A stretch of 64,000 nt of DNA from Streptomyces avicenniae (GTDB lineage Bacteria > Actinomycetota > Actinomycetes > Streptomycetales > Streptomycetaceae): contig NZ_JOEK01000003.1 in assembly GCF_000719135.1 (NCBI RefSeq), forward strand, positions 352,840 through 416,839, in the 5' to 3' direction. Below, piece by piece: positions 8,616-16,472 of this stretch (position 1 is the stretch's first letter; each line of letters begins with the position of its first letter). Both the position numbers and the translations under genes were made by a program. The notes under the pieces are model-generated. The model was not told the origin of the DNA. It saw only the letters and a program-made list of their open reading frames with translations, and made no database searches.

Positions 8616-9062
8616 TCAGTCGTCGGGGTCGGTGAGGATGCGGAAGGCGAGTTCGACCTCGTCGGGCAGCGGGGGCTTCGGCCGCCATGGGGGCGACGAC
8701 CACGGGCCGACGCGTTCCGGCGGGGATATGTGCGACGGTTCCTCGCCGCTCTCGACCAGGCCGCGCCAGCGGCGTCCCAGCACGGTGCGCGCCCCTCGGA
8801 ACCAGCGCCGAGTGCGGGGGCGTGGGGGCGGCGACGGTTGTCCCGGTGTCACGTACAGGCCGTCGTCCTGCACGCCGGGGCCCGCGACCTCGCCGTAGTC
8901 GGCGACGGAGCCTTCGAGTTGTTCCAGGCACCGCCCGCACGCGTACAGCGGCGCCTCTCCCGGCGGGGACGCGACCGACACGGCGCCGACGCATCGCACC
9001 AGCGTGACCCGGTGCCCGCACCACAACCAGCAGGCGCCCACGAGCCATTCCTCGGTGTTCAC
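8616..9062 (-). CDS. Cys-rich protein of regulatory cassette A
   Basis: 148 residues from the GTG at 9062 (VNTEEWLVGACWLWCGHRV). Paired cysteines CWLWCGH (about 11-17) and CGRC (about 46-49) suggest a zinc-ribbon-like fold; the rest is Pro/Arg-rich with a conserved end PWRPKPPLPDEVELAFRIL. The family is not recognised. It is the last gene of a three-gene minus-strand unit with a small membrane protein and an RsbW-like ATPase. A second copy at 32808-33269 ends early at an in-frame TAG. Confidence 0.7.
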   Translation of the reverse strand: MNTEEWLVGACWLWCGHRVTLVRCVGAVSVASPPGEAPLYACGRCLEQLEGSVADYGEVAGPGVQDDGLYVTPGQPSPPPRPRTRRWFRGARTVLGRRWRGLVESGEEPSHISPPERVGPWSSPPWRPKPPLPDEVELAFRILTDPDD

Positions 9063-9193
9063 CGCTGCTCCTCCTGCGCCTTGCCGAGCACCCGCAGTAC
9101 ACACAGGAACGCGACGACCAACCCCAGCAGCGCGCCCCCGCCCACCACGGCCACGACGCCGAGGACGCTGCCCGCGCACCGCAACGCGCCCAT
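9059..9193 (-). CDS. Small single-helix membrane protein, cassette A
   Basis: 44 residues from the ATG at 9193. One transmembrane helix (about 8-36, VLGVVAVVGGGALLGLVVAFLC) is followed by a short basic tail. Its ATG overlaps the TGA of the ATPase gene (ATGA), and its end overlaps the next gene by 4 nt, so the three are translationally coupled. The paralogue at 33266-33388 is highly similar over the helix, which supports it as a real gene. Confidence 0.75.
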   Translation of the reverse strand: MGALRCAGSVLGVVAVVGGGALLGLVVAFLCVLRVLGKAQEEQR

Positions 9194-9633
9194 CAGACCG
9201 CCGCCTTCTCGTCCGAGGAGGTGAGGTCGAGCACGAACCACACGCTCTTGCCGCCCGCTTCGGGGTCACAGCCGAAGTCCCGGCACATCGCCCGCAGCAT
9301 CCACAACCCACGGCCCGACTCGGCGTCCCAGGCAGGTTCCGAGACGACCGGCACACACGGCGAACGGTCCGCCACCCGCACCGTCACCCGCCCACCGGCC
9401 AACACCACCGACAGACGGCAGTACGAGTCACCGACGTGCCGCTGCACATTGCCCAGCAACTCGGAGACACCCAACCGCGCGACGTCCACCGCACCGTCCG
9501 AGGCCCCCCACGAGCACAGCACCAGGCACACCGTGCGCCGCCACGTCTCGATGTGCCGGGCATCGAGGTGTAAGTCCCAGGTGAACGCGGCACCGCTGGA
9601 GCAGAGATCGAGCACATGGCTTGGTAGGGGCAT
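9193..9633 (-). CDS. RsbW-like ATP-binding regulatory protein, cassette A
   Basis: 146 residues with a GHKL/HATPase_c fold of the anti-sigma-factor kinase type: N-box ELLGNVQRHV (about 61-70) and G-box ESGRGLWMLRAM (about 104-115), after a TWRRTVCLVLCSWG helix. In streptomycetes such proteins sit beside XRE-DUF5753 and DUF397 genes (WhiJ-type loci) and affect development and secondary metabolism. The N-box Asn is present, so nucleotide binding is likely; kinase activity is not shown. It is divergent from the XRE gene at 9759. Confidence 0.8.
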   Translation of the reverse strand: MPLPSHVLDLCSSGAAFTWDLHLDARHIETWRRTVCLVLCSWGASDGAVDVARLGVSELLGNVQRHVGDSYCRLSVVLAGGRVTVRVADRSPCVPVVSEPAWDAESGRGLWMLRAMCRDFGCDPEAGGKSVWFVLDLTSSDEKAAV

Positions 9634-9758
9634 GAGGGGCTTCCTTCGCCGTCCGTGACGAGACGGCTACAAGCCTCGCGGCCGGAGAGCTACGCTGACC
9701 AGGGGTTTCCCGATGCCTCTTGACGGGACAACAATCGACTGCTCTCAGGGGATCGTTG

Positions 9759-10589
9759 ATGGGTGCGCGCAAGTCAGAAGTGAAGCCGATGGCACCGGCA
9801 CGCTGGAGGTTCATGACCGAGCTGGCCAAGCTGCGGGAAGAGAGCGGAATGTCGCTCGGGGAACTGTCCGACCGGGTCCGGTACGACCGCTCCTACCTCA
9901 ACCGCCTGGAGCGCGGCGAGCGCTTGGGCGACCTGGAGACGGCCCGGCGCCTGGACGAGGTGTACGGGACGGGGCGCGGTCTCCAGAACCTGTGGTGGCT
10001 GGCCAAGGACGACGCCTACCTCGGCCGCTACCAGCGCTACATGGAGCTTGAGGACACGGCCCGGATCATTCAGCGATACGTGCCGCAGACGATTCCGGGG
10101 CTACTCCAGACCGAGGAGTACGCTCGCGAGCTTCTATGGTCCGTGCCTCACCGCCCCGATGAAGAGGAAGCTCTGGAAGACCAGCTTTCCCTTCGCCTGG
10201 GGCGCCAGCAGATTCTGCGCAGGGACACCTCCCCAGCTCACCTGCGCATTGTGTTGGACGAGGTGGCATTCGCACGTCCGCTGAGGGACAAAGAAGCGTG
10301 GAACCGGCAGCTCCAACGCCTGCTCGACGACGCCCAGCTCCCGAACGTCACGATCCAGGTTCTTCCGTTGACCGCAGGCCTTCACGATCTACTGGGCGGC
10401 TCGCTGACCATCATGTGGCTCCCGGACGGGAGCTCCGCTGCCTATCAGGAGGGCAACAAGTCGGGCGAAGTGATCGAGGAACCGGGCGAGGTGGAACAGC
10501 TCCGTCTCTCCTACGATGAAGTCAGCGCCCGCGCGCTACCTCCCCTGGACTCCTTGGAGTTCATCCGCAAACTGATGAAGGACGGCTGA
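9759..10589 (+). CDS. XRE-family regulator with DUF5753 domain, cassette A
   Basis: 276 residues. The N-terminal helix-turn-helix (about 20-75; MSLGELSDRVRYDRSYLNRLERGER) is followed by the DUF5753 ligand/partner domain (about 95-275; PQTIPGLLQTEEYAREL, VTIQVLPL). WhiJ-type DNA-binding regulator. The ATG at 9759 has an AGGGGATCG tract 8 nt upstream and is preferred to the TTG at 9720. It is followed after 4 nt by a DUF397 gene, its usual partner. Confidence 0.85.
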   Translation: MGARKSEVKPMAPARWRFMTELAKLREESGMSLGELSDRVRYDRSYLNRLERGERLGDLETARRLDEVYGTGRGLQNLWWLAKDDAYLGRYQRYMELEDTARIIQRYVPQTIPGLLQTEEYARELLWSVPHRPDEEEALEDQLSLRLGRQQILRRDTSPAHLRIVLDEVAFARPLRDKEAWNRQLQRLLDDAQLPNVTIQVLPLTAGLHDLLGGSLTIMWLPDGSSAAYQEGNKSGEVIEEPGEVEQLRLSYDEVSARALPPLDSLEFIRKLMKDG

Positions 10590-10593
10590 CGAC

Positions 10594-10791
10594 ATGCTCA
10601 CTCCCGGAGCCGACATGAGCGCCGCGCGCTGGCGCAAGTCCAGCTACAGCAACGGGGGAGCCGACAACTGTGTAGAGGTCGCCGACGGCTTCGCCCTCGT
10701 CGTGCCGGTCCGTGACTCGAAGGCGCCCGACCACGTCCTGACCATGCCCACCGCCTCTTGGCGCGCGTTCGTCGGCCTGGTCAAGAACTGA
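10594..10791 (+). CDS. DUF397 protein, cassette A
   Basis: 65 residues (57 if ATG 10618 is used). The DUF397 signature is clear: W-R-K-S-S-Y-S-N-G-G-A-D-N-C-V-E-V-A and VPVRDSKAPD, then a W-x-A-F-V end. DUF397 proteins work with the adjacent XRE-DUF5753 protein as small modulators or antitoxin-like partners. It is co-transcribed with that gene, judging by the 4-nt gap. Confidence 0.88.
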   Translation: MLTPGADMSAARWRKSSYSNGGADNCVEVADGFALVVPVRDSKAPDHVLTMPTASWRAFVGLVKN

Positions 10792-11018
10792 GGTCGCGTA
10801 CCGGTTCGCATCAAGGCGTCGAGGCTGTGCCTGGTGAGGCGGGGACCGTAGCCCGGCTGAGGCGGAGAGTTGTCGAGGACTCCGGCGGGCTTCCGGCCCG
10901 GAAGGCGGCGGCCGGTGATTCCGGGCTACCACCGGATGGAGGGTAGCCCGCGGGAGAGCGGACCGTCCGGTCCCCACGGCGGGTCAGCGGACGAGAAGTC
11001 GGTGAAGCCGCAGGCAGG
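10792..11018. terminator. Convergent intergenic region with hairpins
   Basis: 227 nt between the DUF397 stop and the stop of the TPR regulator, with no supported gene. CGGGCTACC (10922-10930) pairs perfectly with GGTAGCCCG (10942-10950), and GGACCG-tc-CGGTCC lies at 10960-10973. Both suit a bidirectional terminator. Confidence 0.6.
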
Positions 11019-12392
11019 TCAGGCGGAGCCGAGGAAGCCGACGGCTCGTTCATCGAGTTCGACCGCGTAGCGCAGTCCGCGGATGCGGTAGGGGGAGAGA
11101 TCGCGGCGCAGGTTCCGGACGGCTTTTCGGGTGCGGGCGGAGGCGACGCCGTCCATGTGGTCCATGGCCCGCGACCACGTCGCGCACGCCTCTTCGACGC
11201 CGCCCTGCTTGAGCTGGGACTCGGCGGCGGCGACCAGGTCGAGGGCGACGATGCGGGCGTAGGTACCGGCCGGGCGGGAGGCGGCGGCCCGGGCGTAGTG
11301 CTGTCCGGCACGCCGGTGGTCGCCGAGGGCCTGGTGGACCTTGGCGGTGCGGGACGCGACGGTGGCCTCCGGCGGGCCCCAGGCCAACGCCCAGAACGGC
11401 ACGTCTTCGCCGCGGCCGACGTCCAGAGCGGCGCGTGCGGCCTGGACTTCGGCGACGGCCTGGCGGCGTCGGCCGGTCTGGGCCAGGGCGTGGGCATGGG
11501 TGATGTGGAACAGCGCCTCGGCGCGGGCCGGAACGTGCCCGGCGGCCCGCTCCAGCCCCGTCTGGGCGAGGTCCAGGCAGCGCTCGGGCCGGTGGAGCTT
11601 GATCCCCTGCTGGGACATGGTGCGCATGACGAACCCGTCCTGGCCCGGCTCGCCGGACTCCACCGCCAGGGCGAAGGACTGCATGTAGTACCGCTGCGCG
11701 AGACCCTGCTCGCCTGAGTCGTACGCCTTCCATCCGGCGAGGTGGGCGGCGGAGGAGGCGACGGAGAGCATCTGGCGGCGCAGGTCGTCGGTGCGGAAGC
11801 GGGCCCTGCACAGCGGGGCGACATCGGTGATGAGGTACTGCACGAACGCGGCCCGTCCGTGCTGGCCGCCGAGGCGTTCGTCCATCTCGGTGAACAGGGC
11901 GACCATGTCGCGGACGGCAGTGATCTCCGCCGCTCCCACCGTGGCGCCGCCGCGGGCCGCGGCGGCGCGCTCGGCCGTCTCCTTGACGTGGCCGAGGGGC
12001 CGCACGGTGGCGGCCATGGAATAGGCGGAGGCGGTCAGGAACCGGCGTCGGCGCACGTCAGCCTCTCCGATCGTCGCGAGTACCCCGACCGGGTCCGGGC
12101 CGAGGGCCAAGCCGATGCTTTCATCCTCACCGCCGAGGGGGGAAGGAAGCCCGAGGTCTTCGAAGGTGACGCGGCGGCCCAACCGGCGGGAGAGCGCTTC
12201 GGCGAGGTAGCGGATGGTGGCCTCTTCCGGCACTACTCCGCACACCCAGTGGTGGACCGCGGACTTGTTGGTGGCCGGACGCTCTCCTGTCTCGGCCGCA
12301 ACGGCGCGCACGGACCGGGCAGTGGCCTCGTACGTCAGCCTCGCCTCGTCCAGAAGTTCCCTGAGCTGGTGGTTCGGTGTGCGCTTCGACAT
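11019..12392 (-). CDS. XRE/TPR regulator divergent from lasso cluster
   Basis: 457 residues. The N terminus (about 1-85) is a helix-turn-helix region (LRELLDEARLTYEATAR, NKSAVHHWVCG). The rest is helical repeats of TPR character (YYMQSFALAVESGEPGQDG, RAEALFHITHAHALAQTGR). It faces the lasso precursor across 142 nt and carries a palindrome just before its ATG, so it is a likely pathway-specific regulator. The family is common beside streptomycete biosynthetic loci. The direction of control cannot be told from sequence. Confidence 0.75.
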   Translation of the reverse strand: MSKRTPNHQLRELLDEARLTYEATARSVRAVAAETGERPATNKSAVHHWVCGVVPEEATIRYLAEALSRRLGRRVTFEDLGLPSPLGGEDESIGLALGPDPVGVLATIGEADVRRRRFLTASAYSMAATVRPLGHVKETAERAAAARGGATVGAAEITAVRDMVALFTEMDERLGGQHGRAAFVQYLITDVAPLCRARFRTDDLRRQMLSVASSAAHLAGWKAYDSGEQGLAQRYYMQSFALAVESGEPGQDGFVMRTMSQQGIKLHRPERCLDLAQTGLERAAGHVPARAEALFHITHAHALAQTGRRRQAVAEVQAARAALDVGRGEDVPFWALAWGPPEATVASRTAKVHQALGDHRRAGQHYARAAASRPAGTYARIVALDLVAAAESQLKQGGVEEACATWSRAMDHMDGVASARTRKAVRNLRRDLSPYRIRGLRYAVELDERAVGFLGSA

Positions 12393-12405
12393 CGGCGCCC
12401 GCCTC

Positions 12406-12420
12406 GTATACCCGATATAC
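12406..12420. promoter_or_regulatory. Operator-like palindrome in lasso divergent promoter
   Basis: GTATA-cccga-TATAC is a perfect inverted repeat, unusually AT-rich for this DNA, ending 14 nt upstream of the regulator ATG (12392). It is in the 12393-12534 region that must hold promoters for both the regulator and the precursor gene. Confidence 0.55.
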
Positions 12421-12534
12421 CGCTCCGCCGGTCTCTCACCGTACCCGCGAACTCCCCTACGGGGTTCACTTCTTGCAGAACACCGGTGACGGACAGTCCG
12501 CCACCGGGAGAGCTTGCGAAAGGAGGTGAGCGCG

Positions 12535-12669
12535 ATGGAGCAGCAGACCGCCGAGGTCTACGCCCCGCCCCTCGTGCTGGACGCCGGTGATGTCACCGAG
12601 GTGACGTTGGGGTCGAACAACTTCGACACCGCGGACGACACCCAGTACGTCAAGTCCGAGGACGACTGA
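12535..12669 (+). CDS. Lasso peptide precursor
   Basis: 44 residues, ATG at 12535 after a perfect AGGAGGTGAG ribosome site (12521-12530). The leader (1-25) carries the actinobacterial recognition pattern Y9-A-P-P12, G18 and the invariant penultimate Thr24 (EVTL). The core is GSNNFDTADDTQYVKSEDD (26-44). Gly1 with Asp9 gives a nine-membered macrolactam ring; Asp10 is the only other nearby acid. The ring holds an Asp6-Thr7 pair, the aspartimide site in PIMT-modified lasso peptides; a second pair is Asp10-Thr11. Tail of 10 residues ends S-E-D-D. It was identified by context plus leader/core rules; the cleavage site is inferred. Confidence 0.92.
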   Translation: MEQQTAEVYAPPLVLDAGDVTEVTLGSNNFDTADDTQYVKSEDD

Positions 12670-12686
12670 CGCCGATACGGCCCAGG

Positions 12687-12724
12687 GCCGGGTCCGGGGA
12701 CTCCAGCCATGCCCCGGGCCCGGC
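12687..12724 (+). terminator. Hairpin between lasso precursor and cyclase genes
   Basis: GCCGGGTCCGGGG (12687-12699) pairs with CCCCGGGCCCGGC (12712-12724) over 13 bp with one T-G wobble and a 12-nt loop. It starts 18 nt after the precursor stop. Such a hairpin would stabilise a short precursor message or attenuate read-through, giving more substrate than enzyme. Confidence 0.6.
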
Positions 12725-12763
12725 TCGCACGCCTGCTTCCAGGACGAGGGACGAAGGAGTGAG

Positions 12764-14599
12764 TTGACGTTGAGGTGGTGCACAGGGTGGGTGGGACGGT
12801 CGGCGCCCGGCGTACGGCCGCTGGACGGCCGGAAGGTGCCTGGCTGGGACGCGGTGTGGTCGGTGGGGCAGCCCGCCGACCGCGTGCGGACGGCGCGCGC
12901 GGGCGATACCGCACTCGTCGTGGTCGGGGAGTGCGGGGCGGATGACGCTCAGCTCGCCGCCGGTCTGCGCCTGGTCCGGGCCGCCCGCTGGCGGGATCTC
13001 ACCTGCTGGCCCGGCTCCTACCTGGTCGTCGCGGTACACGGGCCGCTGACCGTGGTGATCGGCGACCTGTCCGGGCAGCACCCGGTCCACTGGCGCCGGA
13101 AGGACGGCGGGGTGTGGTGGGCGAACGCGGCCTCCGCCCTGGCCGCCCTGGACACCGCGCCGGTCGATCAGGTCACACTCGCGGCGCATCTGGCCATCGG
13201 CCAGCCCGATGTTCTCGCCGAGCGGTCGCTGTTCCGCGACATCCACCGGGTATCGCCCGGCCGCCTCCTGCGCATCGAGGCCGACGTCCTGGCAGTCGAA
13301 CGGTTCGAGCCCGCCGAGTACGAGCCGGTCCCGCTCGCTGAGGCGGCGCCCAGGGTCGGGGCGGCACTACGGCTCGCGGTCGCCGCCCGGCTCGACGGCC
13401 ACCGGCCGGTGAGCTGCGATCTGGCCGGGATGGACTCCACCACCCTGACCTGCCTGGCGGCCGGGCACGGGGCAGTGACGGCCACCACGTTCACCGACCC
13501 GCGCATCCGCGACGACGACCTGGCCTTCGCCCGCCGCATCGCCGCCACCGTGCCCGGCCTGCGGCACCGCGTCGTCACCGGGGAGGCGGGCACCGCCTAC
13601 TACAGCGGCCTGGACGACCTCTCCCACCTGCCGTCCACCGACGCCCCGAACCCGTACACGGTCACCGCGGCGATCAAGCGCGCCGTGCTGGCCGCCGCCA
13701 CCCACCGGGGACCGGGACTGCACTTCACCGGTACCGGCGGCGACACCGTGCTCTCCGCGACCGGTTACCTGCCGGACCTGCTCCGCGCCCGCTCCTACCG
13801 AACAGCATTCGCCCACGCGCAGGCCCGCGCCCGCATCGGCCGAACCTCGGTATGGGCCGTGCTGCGGCGGGCCCACCCGGCATCCCGAACCACCTTCCCG
13901 GGCTCTCTCCGGCTCGCCGCCGCCGAGTTGCGCCGTCCGGCCCGTCCCTGGGATCCGAACCACCGGCCTCCGCAGACCTTCACGCCGTTGCTGGCCACCG
14001 CCGCATGGATGACTCCGTACGGCCGCGACCTGCTTGCCGACGTCCTCGACCACGCCGCCGACGGCACCACGGCGGCGCCGGAGTGGCTGGCCTCGTGGAC
14101 CGACCGGCAGGACCTGCTCCACCTGGGCGCGGACATGAACGGGTGGCGGGCGCTCGCCGAGGGCGAGTTCGGTACCGAGCTGGCCTCCCCCTACCTGGAC
14201 AACGAGGTGATCCGCATCTGTCTGGCCGTCCCGCCCGCTGAACGCGGCGCCCCCGGAACGTTCAAGCCGCTGCTGGCCGCCGCCTTCCCGAACGGACCCG
14301 TACCGGCCTTCGTGCTCCAGCGGGTGACGAAGGGCGGGTTCAACGGCGTCTCCTACGCGGGCTTGCGCGAGCACGCGCCCACCATCCGTGCCCTGCTCGG
14401 CCCCGATTCCCGCCTCGCCGCTCTCGGCCTGGCCGACTTCGGACCTGTGGCGGCGGTGCTCCGGCGTGCCGCCGCCGGGCAGCGCGCGCCGCAGGGCTCC
14501 GTGCACCTGGCGGTCGCGGCCGAGGTGTGGCTGCGGCAACTCGACGTCCGCCCCGCTGCCTGGTGGGAGGAGGTGACCAGCCGTGTGGCGGCTGAGTGA
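12764..14599 (+). CDS. Lasso cyclase (asparagine synthetase-like, C protein)
   Basis: 611 residues. A glutaminase-like N-terminal region (1-200) precedes an Asn-synthetase ATP-binding domain with the pyrophosphatase motif in the lasso form SCDLAGMDSTT (217-227), and GTGGDTVLSATGY near 325. It adenylates the ring Asp side chain (predicted Asp9) and closes the isopeptide bond to Gly1 while the tail is threaded. The TTG at 12764 lies 4 nt after AAGGAG; a second TTG at 12770, 10 nt from it, is an equal choice. It overlaps the next gene. Confidence 0.9.
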   Translation: MTLRWCTGWVGRSAPGVRPLDGRKVPGWDAVWSVGQPADRVRTARAGDTALVVVGECGADDAQLAAGLRLVRAARWRDLTCWPGSYLVVAVHGPLTVVIGDLSGQHPVHWRRKDGGVWWANAASALAALDTAPVDQVTLAAHLAIGQPDVLAERSLFRDIHRVSPGRLLRIEADVLAVERFEPAEYEPVPLAEAAPRVGAALRLAVAARLDGHRPVSCDLAGMDSTTLTCLAAGHGAVTATTFTDPRIRDDDLAFARRIAATVPGLRHRVVTGEAGTAYYSGLDDLSHLPSTDAPNPYTVTAAIKRAVLAAATHRGPGLHFTGTGGDTVLSATGYLPDLLRARSYRTAFAHAQARARIGRTSVWAVLRRAHPASRTTFPGSLRLAAAELRRPARPWDPNHRPPQTFTPLLATAAWMTPYGRDLLADVLDHAADGTTAAPEWLASWTDRQDLLHLGADMNGWRALAEGEFGTELASPYLDNEVIRICLAVPPAERGAPGTFKPLLAAAFPNGPVPAFVLQRVTKGGFNGVSYAGLREHAPTIRALLGPDSRLAALGLADFGPVAAVLRRAAAGQRAPQGSVHLAVAAEVWLRQLDVRPAAWWEEVTSRVAAE

Positions 14600-14888
14600 G
14601 GACGCGCATCCGGTCCTGACCGATGACGGCGGCGCCATCCTGAACGCACGTACCGGCCGGTGGACCCACCTGACGCCGACCGCTGCGGCGGCCGTGATGC
14701 TCCTGTGCGCCTCCACCACCGTGGAGGAGGCGGCCGGGCAGTACGCCCAGCGCTACGGGCTCACCCCCGGCCGGGCGGCGGCCGACGTCACCATGGTGGC
14801 CGACGCCCTCACCGCTGCCGGGCTCGTCGGGGACTGCCCGCAACCGGGAGCACGGCGAAGCCGGTTCCGCCGGGGGTGGTGGCGGTGA
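14583..14888 (+). CDS. Lasso RRE protein (B1, PqqD-like)
   Basis: 101 residues, GTG start inside the last codons of the cyclase gene (17-nt overlap). PqqD-like RiPP recognition element: LNARTGRWTHLTPTAAAAVMLLCA then a winged-helix C-terminal half (VEEAAGQYAQRYGLTPGRAAADVTMVADAL). It binds the leader, normally through the Tyr-x-x-Pro region, and delivers it to the B2 peptidase. It ends in RRSRFRRGWWR, a basic tail. Confidence 0.9.
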   Translation: MWRLSEDAHPVLTDDGGAILNARTGRWTHLTPTAAAAVMLLCASTTVEEAAGQYAQRYGLTPGRAAADVTMVADALTAAGLVGDCPQPGARRSRFRRGWWR

Positions 14889-15307
14889 CCACCATCCAGG
14901 CGTACACGGCCCACCGGGCCGGGACCTTCACCGAACGGTGCGCGGCCCGGCTGGGACTGGCCGCCGCCCTGGTGCTGCTGAGGTTGCCGTTCCGGTACAC
15001 CGTTCGCGTCGTGCGGCTCGCCCGATGCGCCGGCCGCCGGCCGCTGGCCCGGGGCCGCGCCGAGGAACTGGTATCGGCGGTGCGGTACGTCGGCCGCCGC
15101 TGGCCCGTGCGGATCGCCTGCATGGAGTCGAGTCTCGGCGCCGTGCTGGCCGCAGCGATCCTTCGCCGTCGTCTCACCTGGTGCCTCGGGGCGCGATTCA
15201 CCCCGCCGCCGGTGGAGTACCACGCCTGGGCGGAGATCCCGGTCCACGGACCGGTGGGTGAGTACACGACCGGTGGGTGGCACCACCACACCGCCCTCCA
15301 GATCTGA
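14885..15307 (+). CDS. Lasso leader peptidase (B2, transglutaminase-like)
   Basis: 140 residues from a GTG that overlaps the B1 stop (GTGA). Cysteine protease fold of the B2 family: catalytic Cys79 in IACMESSLGAVLAAAI and His113 in VEYHAWAEI. The third, acidic residue is less plain; E117 or E126 are the available candidates. It removes the 25-residue leader after L25. The N-terminal part (20-50) is hydrophobic/basic and may lie on the membrane. Confidence 0.9.
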   Translation: MTTIQAYTAHRAGTFTERCAARLGLAAALVLLRLPFRYTVRVVRLARCAGRRPLARGRAEELVSAVRYVGRRWPVRIACMESSLGAVLAAAILRRRLTWCLGARFTPPPVEYHAWAEIPVHGPVGEYTTGGWHHHTALQI

Positions 15308-15388
15308 TCAGGGCAACGGCCGGACGTGTCCTTCACCCGGCCGGGTCAGTTGAGCACACGAGTTCCCCATTCCTCCGAGGAGTGAAGA

Positions 15389-16438
15389 GTGTTGAGCGCA
15401 CCCGCCGTCGATGTCCCCGTGGCACCCGAGGTCACCCAGGCCGCCGAGACCGTGCCGGAGAAGCACTACACCCACCACGACGGGCGCGGTCCCACCGTGC
15501 ACCGCACCAACCCCGTCTTCGTCCACCGCGACATCTCCCACCTCGCCGTCGCCGACGGCATGAACGTGCTGGAGATCGGCACCGGCTCGGGCTACTCCGG
15601 CGCTCTTCTCGCCCACCTCACCGGCCCGGCCGGGTCGGTGACCAGTGTGGACATCGACGGCTACCTCACCCGTTGGGCCAACCTCATCCACCACCGGCGC
15701 GGCCTCACCCAGATCCGCTGTCACACCGCCGACGGCACCGGCGGTTACCCGGATGCCGGGCCGTACGACCGGATCGGCGCTTGGTGCGCGCCGCCGCTGC
15801 TGCCGAAGGCGTGGGTGGACCAGAGCACCGAGGGCGGCCGGATCGTCTCCACCCTCCCCGTCGCCCCCGTCCCGGACCTGACCGTCCTCGCCGTCCTCCG
15901 CGTCACCGGTGGTCGGCCGGAGATCGAGGCCGTCACCGGCGGCAATTACATCGACACCACCCCCTCCCCGAAGGTCGATCTCGACCTGCCCGGCCGTTGG
16001 ATCGACTGGGAGACCCGGACGCCTGACCACTGCTGGATCTCCATCGCCTGGCGTGGCCGGGACGACTGGCACCACGCCGGTGCCCGCGCCGCCCTGGAAC
16101 GGCTCGCTGATCCCGCCCACACCGAGCCCGCCCCGGCTGAGGTGTCGTGGAAGCCGCTCCAGTACTGGGCCGCCGCCACGGCGGACGAGGGTCTGACCCT
16201 CGCCCGCTTCGACGGCGGCATGGTGTTCGGGCACTCCACCGCCGCCTCCGCCGCTGCCCTCACCAAGGACGGTCGGCTCATCGCGGACGCCCCCGACTCG
16301 CCCTCCCTGGCCGTCGTCCGCGGTTGGATCGACGGCTGGAACGCCGCCGGGCGCCTCGCTCGCGACGACTACACACCCCTCCTCGTCCCCGCTGACGGGC
16401 CGGACGGCACTGGCTGGAACCTGCGGCTGACCCGTTAG
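15389..16438 (+). CDS. PIMT-superfamily methyltransferase M1
   Basis: 349 residues, GTG at 15389 after GAGGAG (15377-15382). SAM motif I VLEIGTGSGYSGALL (60-74), VTSVDID (84-90) and a C-terminal extension of about 190 residues as in the methyltransferases linked to RiPP maturation. It resembles M2 through the SAM domain, but its N terminus is short. It reads TVHRTNPVFVHRDISHL where PIMTs have the S-x-S-x-P substrate loop, so substrate binding must differ. It may modify a second site, act as a partner of M2, or be degenerating. Confidence 0.8.
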   Translation: MLSAPAVDVPVAPEVTQAAETVPEKHYTHHDGRGPTVHRTNPVFVHRDISHLAVADGMNVLEIGTGSGYSGALLAHLTGPAGSVTSVDIDGYLTRWANLIHHRRGLTQIRCHTADGTGGYPDAGPYDRIGAWCAPPLLPKAWVDQSTEGGRIVSTLPVAPVPDLTVLAVLRVTGGRPEIEAVTGGNYIDTTPSPKVDLDLPGRWIDWETRTPDHCWISIAWRGRDDWHHAGARAALERLADPAHTEPAPAEVSWKPLQYWAAATADEGLTLARFDGGMVFGHSTAASAAALTKDGRLIADAPDSPSLAVVRGWIDGWNAAGRLARDDYTPLLVPADGPDGTGWNLRLTR

Positions 16439-16472
16439 CACCGGGCAGCTTTGAGGCGGAAGGAGCATCGGG

